Shown piece by piece: positions 8,934-11,410 of a stretch of 11,410 bases of DNA (position 1 is the stretch's first letter; every line of letters starts with the position of its first letter). Under the pieces are notes generated by a model, which made no database searches, was not told where the DNA came from, and saw nothing but the letters and a program-made list of their open reading frames with translations. The stretch lies in the NCBI GenBank assembly GCA_019236485.1, contig JAFAIY010000500.1, positions 1 to 11,410 of the forward strand, written 5' to 3'. Made by a program: the position numbers and the translations under genes. This DNA comes from Comamonas sp. (GTDB taxonomy: Bacteria > Pseudomonadota > Gammaproteobacteria > Burkholderiales > Burkholderiaceae_C).

Positions 8934-9995
8934 TCAGGCCTGAGGAGTATCCACGGTTTCGGGTTCCGGCTCGCTGCCGCCGGGGGCGGCGATGTTCTGG
9001 TCTATGGCGCCGAAGATGCTCTGGCCGTCCTTGCCCTTCATCTCTATGCGTATGGTGTCGCCGAACTGCATGAACTCGGTCTTGGGCGCGCCGTCCTGGA
9101 TGGTCTCTATGCAGCGCTTTTCGGCGATGCAGCTATAGCCCTTGGGCCATTCCATGCGCTTGTTCTTGCCGCTGCCGGTTTCCACGCCACGATTGCTCAC
9201 CGTGCCGCTGCCCACGATGGAGCCGGCGCGCACATTGCGGGTCTTGGCGATATGGGCGATCAGCTGGCCGAAATGGAAGCTCATCTCCTCGCCCGCATCG
9301 CACATGCCGACCTTGCGGCCGTTCCAGGTGCTCTGCAGCGTCAGGTGCAGGCGGCCGCCCTTCCAGGCCTCGCCCAGCTCGTCCAGCGTCACGGCCACGG
9401 GGCTGAAGGCCGTGGCCGGCTTGCTCTGGAAAAAGCCGAAGCCCTTGGCCAGTTCGTTGGGAATCAGATTGCGCAGGCTCACGTCGTTGGCCAGCATCAC
9501 CAGGCGAATGCCGTCCAGCGCCTGCTTGGCATCGGTGCCCATGGGCACATCGCCGGTGATCACGGCGATCTCGGCCTCGAAGTCTATGCCCATGGCCGTG
9601 CTGGGCACGATCACGTCGTCGCAGGGGCCGATGAAGTCGTCGCTGCCACCCTGGTACATCAGCGGGTCGGTATAGAAATTGGCCGGCACCTCGGCATTGC
9701 GCGCCTTGCGCACCAGCTCCACATGGTTGATATAGGCCGAGCCGTCGGCCCATTGGTAAGCTCGCGGCAGCGGGGCCATGCAACGCTGGGGATCGAAAGC
9801 GAAAGCATGGCGGGCCTTGCCGTGGTTGAGCTCGTGCGACAGGTCCTGCAGCTGGGGCGCCATATAGCTCCAGTCGTCTAGCACCTGCTGCATGCGGTTG
9901 GCGATGCCCGTGGCATAGCAGGCCTGGCTCAGGTCGCGCGACACCACTACCAGCTGACCATCGCGCGAGCCGTCCTTGTAGCTTGCCAGTTTCAT
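8934..9995 (-). CDS. Fumarylacetoacetate hydrolase (FAH) family enzyme
   Basis: The product is 353 residues. An N-terminal domain resembling the FAH-N2 type (about 1-80) precedes the catalytic FAH domain (about 85-330). Probable Mg/Ca ligands are Asp110 in NFYTDPLMY, Glu140 and Glu142 in IDFEAEIAV, and Asp171 in LANDVSLRN; KGFGFFQSKPATAFSP (about 184-199) and GSGTVSNRG (262-270) are also typical. The family cleaves C-C bonds in diketo-acids (fumarylacetoacetate, fumarylpyruvate) or acts as decarboxylase or isomerase in aromatic catabolism. No His sits seven residues after Asp110, where true FAH has its catalytic His, so I do not call it fumarylacetoacetase. The start at 9995 is chosen for its GAGGGAG site at 10001-10007; an upstream ATG at 10049 would add 18 low-quality residues. 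The last 15 residues are acidic and Pro-rich. It is divergent from the IclR regulator and leads a unit with the TraB/GumN gene. Confidence 0.92.
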   Translation of the reverse strand: MKLASYKDGSRDGQLVVVSRDLSQACYATGIANRMQQVLDDWSYMAPQLQDLSHELNHGKARHAFAFDPQRCMAPLPRAYQWADGSAYINHVELVRKARNAEVPANFYTDPLMYQGGSDDFIGPCDDVIVPSTAMGIDFEAEIAVITGDVPMGTDAKQALDGIRLVMLANDVSLRNLIPNELAKGFGFFQSKPATAFSPVAVTLDELGEAWKGGRLHLTLQSTWNGRKVGMCDAGEEMSFHFGQLIAHIAKTRNVRAGSIVGSGTVSNRGVETGSGKNKRMEWPKGYSCIAEKRCIETIQDGAPKTEFMQFGDTIRIEMKGKDGQSIFGAIDQNIAAPGGSEPEPETVDTPQA

Positions 9996-10000
9996 GCGTT

Positions 10001-10007
10001 CTCCCTC
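10001..10007 (-). promoter_or_regulatory. Shine-Dalgarno site that decides the FAH-family start
   Basis: On the minus strand GAGGGAG lies five bases before the ATG at 9995. The in-frame ATG at 10049 would place this site inside the coding region, and that ATG lacks a purine-rich leader of its own. Confidence 0.7.
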
Positions 10008-10040
10008 GCAGCCCGGGCTGCTGGCACAATGCCAGGCAGC
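10008..10040 (-). promoter_or_regulatory. GC-rich palindrome and hairpin in the FAH gene leader
   Basis: Two overlapping structures lie just upstream of the ribosome site. The first is a perfect 14-base palindrome at 10008-10021, centred on CCCGGG. The second is a hairpin with arms CTGGCA (10021-10026) and TGCCAG (10030-10035), extended by GCTG (10017-10020) and CAGC (10037-10040) past one bulged base. They share bases, so in RNA they would compete. They could be an operator or a leader structure affecting translation. Confidence 0.4.
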
Positions 10041-10057
10041 GCTAGCCAAAATTACGA

Positions 10058-10079
10058 TTGGTTAAATTGATTTAACTAA
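10058..10079. promoter_or_regulatory. Candidate IclR-family operator, 22-bp AT-rich palindrome
   Basis: Arms TTGGTTAAAT (10058-10067) and ATTTAACTAA (10070-10079) are inverted copies matching at nine of ten positions around a TG centre. The inner seven pairs are perfect. The site lies in the only strongly AT-rich stretch of the window, 22 bases before the IclR ATG and 63 bases before the FAH ATG. IclR-type regulators commonly bind such palindromes in divergent promoters; binding by the neighbouring regulator is inference. Confidence 0.6.
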
Positions 10080-10100
10080 ACAAAACACGATTCTATTGCA

Positions 10101-10892
10101 ATGGATAAGGAACGCGCAGGGATTCAGTCGGTCGAAGTGGGTTTCTCTCTGGTCGAGGCCCTGGCGCAGGCGCGCGGGCCGCTGATGCTCAAGGACCTGG
10201 CCGCCGCAGCCGGCATGAGCGCCGCCAAGGCTCACCGCTATCTGGTGAGCTTTCAGCGCATAGGCCTGGTGGCTCAGGACGAACGCACCTCGCGCTACGA
10301 CCTCGGCCCCGCGGCGCTCAAGATAGGCCTGGCCTCGCTGACCCGGCTGGACCCGGTGCGCCTGGCGCGCGAACGCATGCCCACCCTGATGCAGGACATA
10401 GACCACACGGTGGCGATTGCGGTCTGGGGCAACCACGGCCCCACCATCGTGCACTGGGAGGAATGCGCGCAGTCCGTCACGGCCAATCTGCGCCTGGGCG
10501 ATGTGATGCCCATGCTGGCCTCGGCCACGGGCCGTTGCTTCGCGGCCTGGCTGCCGCGCGAGATGACGGCGGCGCTGCTGGAGCCCGAGATGGAGCGCGC
10601 GCGCAAGGCCAGGCGCCAGGATCTGCCGCAGTCCGAAGAGGCCGTGAGCGCCATGCTGACCGAGGTGCGCGAGCGCGGCACGGCCCGCGTGGTCGATACC
10701 GTGCTGCCCGGCATCGTGGCCTTCTGCGTGCCGGTGTTCGACGCCTCGGGCCATATCGTGCTGGGCCTGATGACCCTGGGCTCGCTGGCGACTTTCGATC
10801 CCGAATATGGTGGAGCCATCGACGCGCCGCTGCAGGCCGCGGCCCGCCAGCTGTCCCGCGATCTGGGCTGGGGCGCCACGGCCGCAGACTGA
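10101..10892 (+). CDS. IclR family transcriptional regulator
   Basis: The product is 263 residues, the usual IclR length. A winged helix-turn-helix occupies about 8-70: QSVEVGFSLVEAL opens it, LKDLAAAAGMSAAKAHRYL (about 30-48) is the helix-turn-helix, and GLVAQDERTSRYDLGPAAL forms the wing. The effector-binding domain spans about 80-255, with the typical VIVHW-like strand (TIVHWEE, 115-121), GDVMPMLASATGRCFAAWLP (133-152), and the C-terminal AFCVPVFDASGHIVLGLMTLG (207-227). Members bind small carboxylates or aromatic intermediates and repress or activate an adjacent catabolic operon. The divergent FAH-family gene is the obvious target, with autoregulation through the shared palindrome. The ATG at 10101 has no ribosome site; it follows an AT-rich tract directly, so a leaderless or short-leader transcript is plausible. 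The ligand is unknown. Confidence 0.95.
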   Translation: MDKERAGIQSVEVGFSLVEALAQARGPLMLKDLAAAAGMSAAKAHRYLVSFQRIGLVAQDERTSRYDLGPAALKIGLASLTRLDPVRLARERMPTLMQDIDHTVAIAVWGNHGPTIVHWEECAQSVTANLRLGDVMPMLASATGRCFAAWLPREMTAALLEPEMERARKARRQDLPQSEEAVSAMLTEVRERGTARVVDTVLPGIVAFCVPVFDASGHIVLGLMTLGSLATFDPEYGGAIDAPLQAAARQLSRDLGWGATAAD

Positions 10893-10930
10893 AGATCCCA
10901 CCGCTGCCAAGCCAATAGCAAAGACCTCGA

Positions 10931-11410
10931 ATGGGCCGCTCTCCCAAGGCAAGCAAAGTCCTGATTCCCGTGACAGCCGCGGTGCTGGCCGCGCACGCCA
11001 TCGTGCTGCTGGGCCTGCCCGCGCTCGAGCAGCCGCCCCAGCCCACAACCGTGGTCATGGATACCCGCCTGGTGGAGCTGCCTGCGCCGCCTCCGCCCCC
11101 TGCGCCCGCGCCCATGCCGGCCCCTGCTCCGGCACCGCCGCCGCCCAGGACCAGGCCTGCGTCCAAACCGCCAGCGCCGGCCGCAGCTCCCGAGCCGGCT
11201 CCAGCCCCTGCGGCGCCCGAACCCGAGTCGAATCCCACCCAAGCCGTTGATACGCCTGCGCCGCCAGCTCCTGAATCCACAGCGGCTGCAGAGCCCCCGG
11301 CGCCCGCACCCGAGACAGCCGAAACCAGCGAGGCCGATACCGCGCGCCCCATCCAGGTCACTCCTGCCGGCGCAGCGCCGCTGCCGCCGGGAACGGCGCT
11401 GCCGGTCACC
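10931..11410 (+). CDS. Membrane-anchored Pro/Ala-rich protein, probably DUF3108 type, N-terminal part
   Basis: An open frame of 160 codons runs from ATG 10931 off the right edge without a stop. The N-terminus is short and basic (MGRSPKASK), followed by one hydrophobic helix (about 10-30) that reads as a signal anchor. From about residue 48 to 150 it is very rich in Pro and Ala with scattered Glu, like the periplasm-spanning linker of TonB. Many Burkholderiales DUF3108 proteins have this build, with the globular domain after the linker; here that part lies outside the window, so a TonB-like protein remains possible. It starts 38 bases after the IclR stop on the same strand and may be co-transcribed, though no strong ribosome site is visible. 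Function is unknown. Codon choice is in keeping with the neighbours apart from the low-complexity repeats. Confidence 0.6.
   Translation, partial: MGRSPKASKVLIPVTAAVLAAHAIVLLGLPALEQPPQPTTVVMDTRLVELPAPPPPPAPAPMPAPAPAPPPPRTRPASKPPAPAAAPEPAPAPAAPEPESNPTQAVDTPAPPAPESTAAAEPPAPAPETAETSEADTARPIQVTPAGAAPLPPGTALPVT

Noticed and set aside
9996..10049. An 18-residue N-terminal extension of the FAH-family protein from ATG 10049
   Set aside because: The good ribosome site at 10001-10007 supports ATG 9995, and the extension would translate through the leader palindrome and hairpin.
10062..11048. A 328-codon minus-strand frame antisense to the IclR regulator
   Set aside because: The regulator has a full helix-turn-helix and effector domain; the antisense product is low-complexity and has no ribosome site.
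10477..11409. A minus-strand 310-codon Gly/Ala-rich frame that resembles a PE_PGRS- or silk-like repeat protein
   Set aside because: The Gly/Ala runs are the reverse complement of the Pro/Ala linker of the plus-strand gene at 10931; it also crosses the regulator gene.

Overview
The window is GC-rich, densely coded bacterial chromosome. Strong G/C third-position bias, two stand-alone periplasmic solute receptors (one Bug/TctC-type, one LivK-type) with Tat-like leaders, and an intergenic motif resembling the short dispersed repeats of Comamonadaceae point to a betaproteobacterium of the order Burkholderiales, probably Comamonadaceae (Comamonas, Delftia or Acidovorax relatives). The placement is inferred from family knowledge; no marker gene is present.

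Layout, left to right: (1) the 3' end of a DHA2-type MFS exporter (+), facing (2) a minus-strand pair made of a LivK-type periplasmic receptor followed by an M20 aminoacylase/hippurate-hydrolase-like peptidase. (3) Divergent from the receptor is a single-subunit, cytoplasmic-looking molybdopterin oxidoreductase (+). (4) Next is a membrane diguanylate cyclase with a periplasmic dCache-like sensor and an intact GGEEF domain with I-site (+). It converges on (5) a Bug/TctC receptor (-), with a textbook bidirectional terminator between them. (6) Upstream of the Bug gene, also on the minus strand, is a tight two-gene unit: a fumarylacetoacetate-hydrolase (FAH) family enzyme and then a secreted TraB/GumN-family protein. 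(7) Divergent from the FAH gene is an IclR-family regulator (+); their shared AT-rich intergenic region carries a near-perfect 22-bp palindrome. (8) Last is the start of an open-ended gene encoding a membrane-anchored, Pro/Ala-rich protein, probably of the DUF3108 type (+).

How the genes may work together: the IclR/FAH/TraB unit looks like a small catabolic module controlled by a local regulator. The LivK-type receptor plus M20 peptidase looks like capture and hydrolysis of an N-acyl amino acid or similar amide, but the membrane components of an ABC transporter are absent here. The remaining genes look like unrelated housekeeping or accessory neighbours. I see no phage, IS element, CRISPR array, tRNA or rRNA, and no clear sign of a new multi-gene defence or biosynthetic system. 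The best leads are regulatory (the two palindromes between the FAH and IclR genes, and the inverted repeat around a -10-like box at 2932-2952) and contextual (the FAH-TraB/GumN pairing). No gene-free stretch exceeds about 160 bases.
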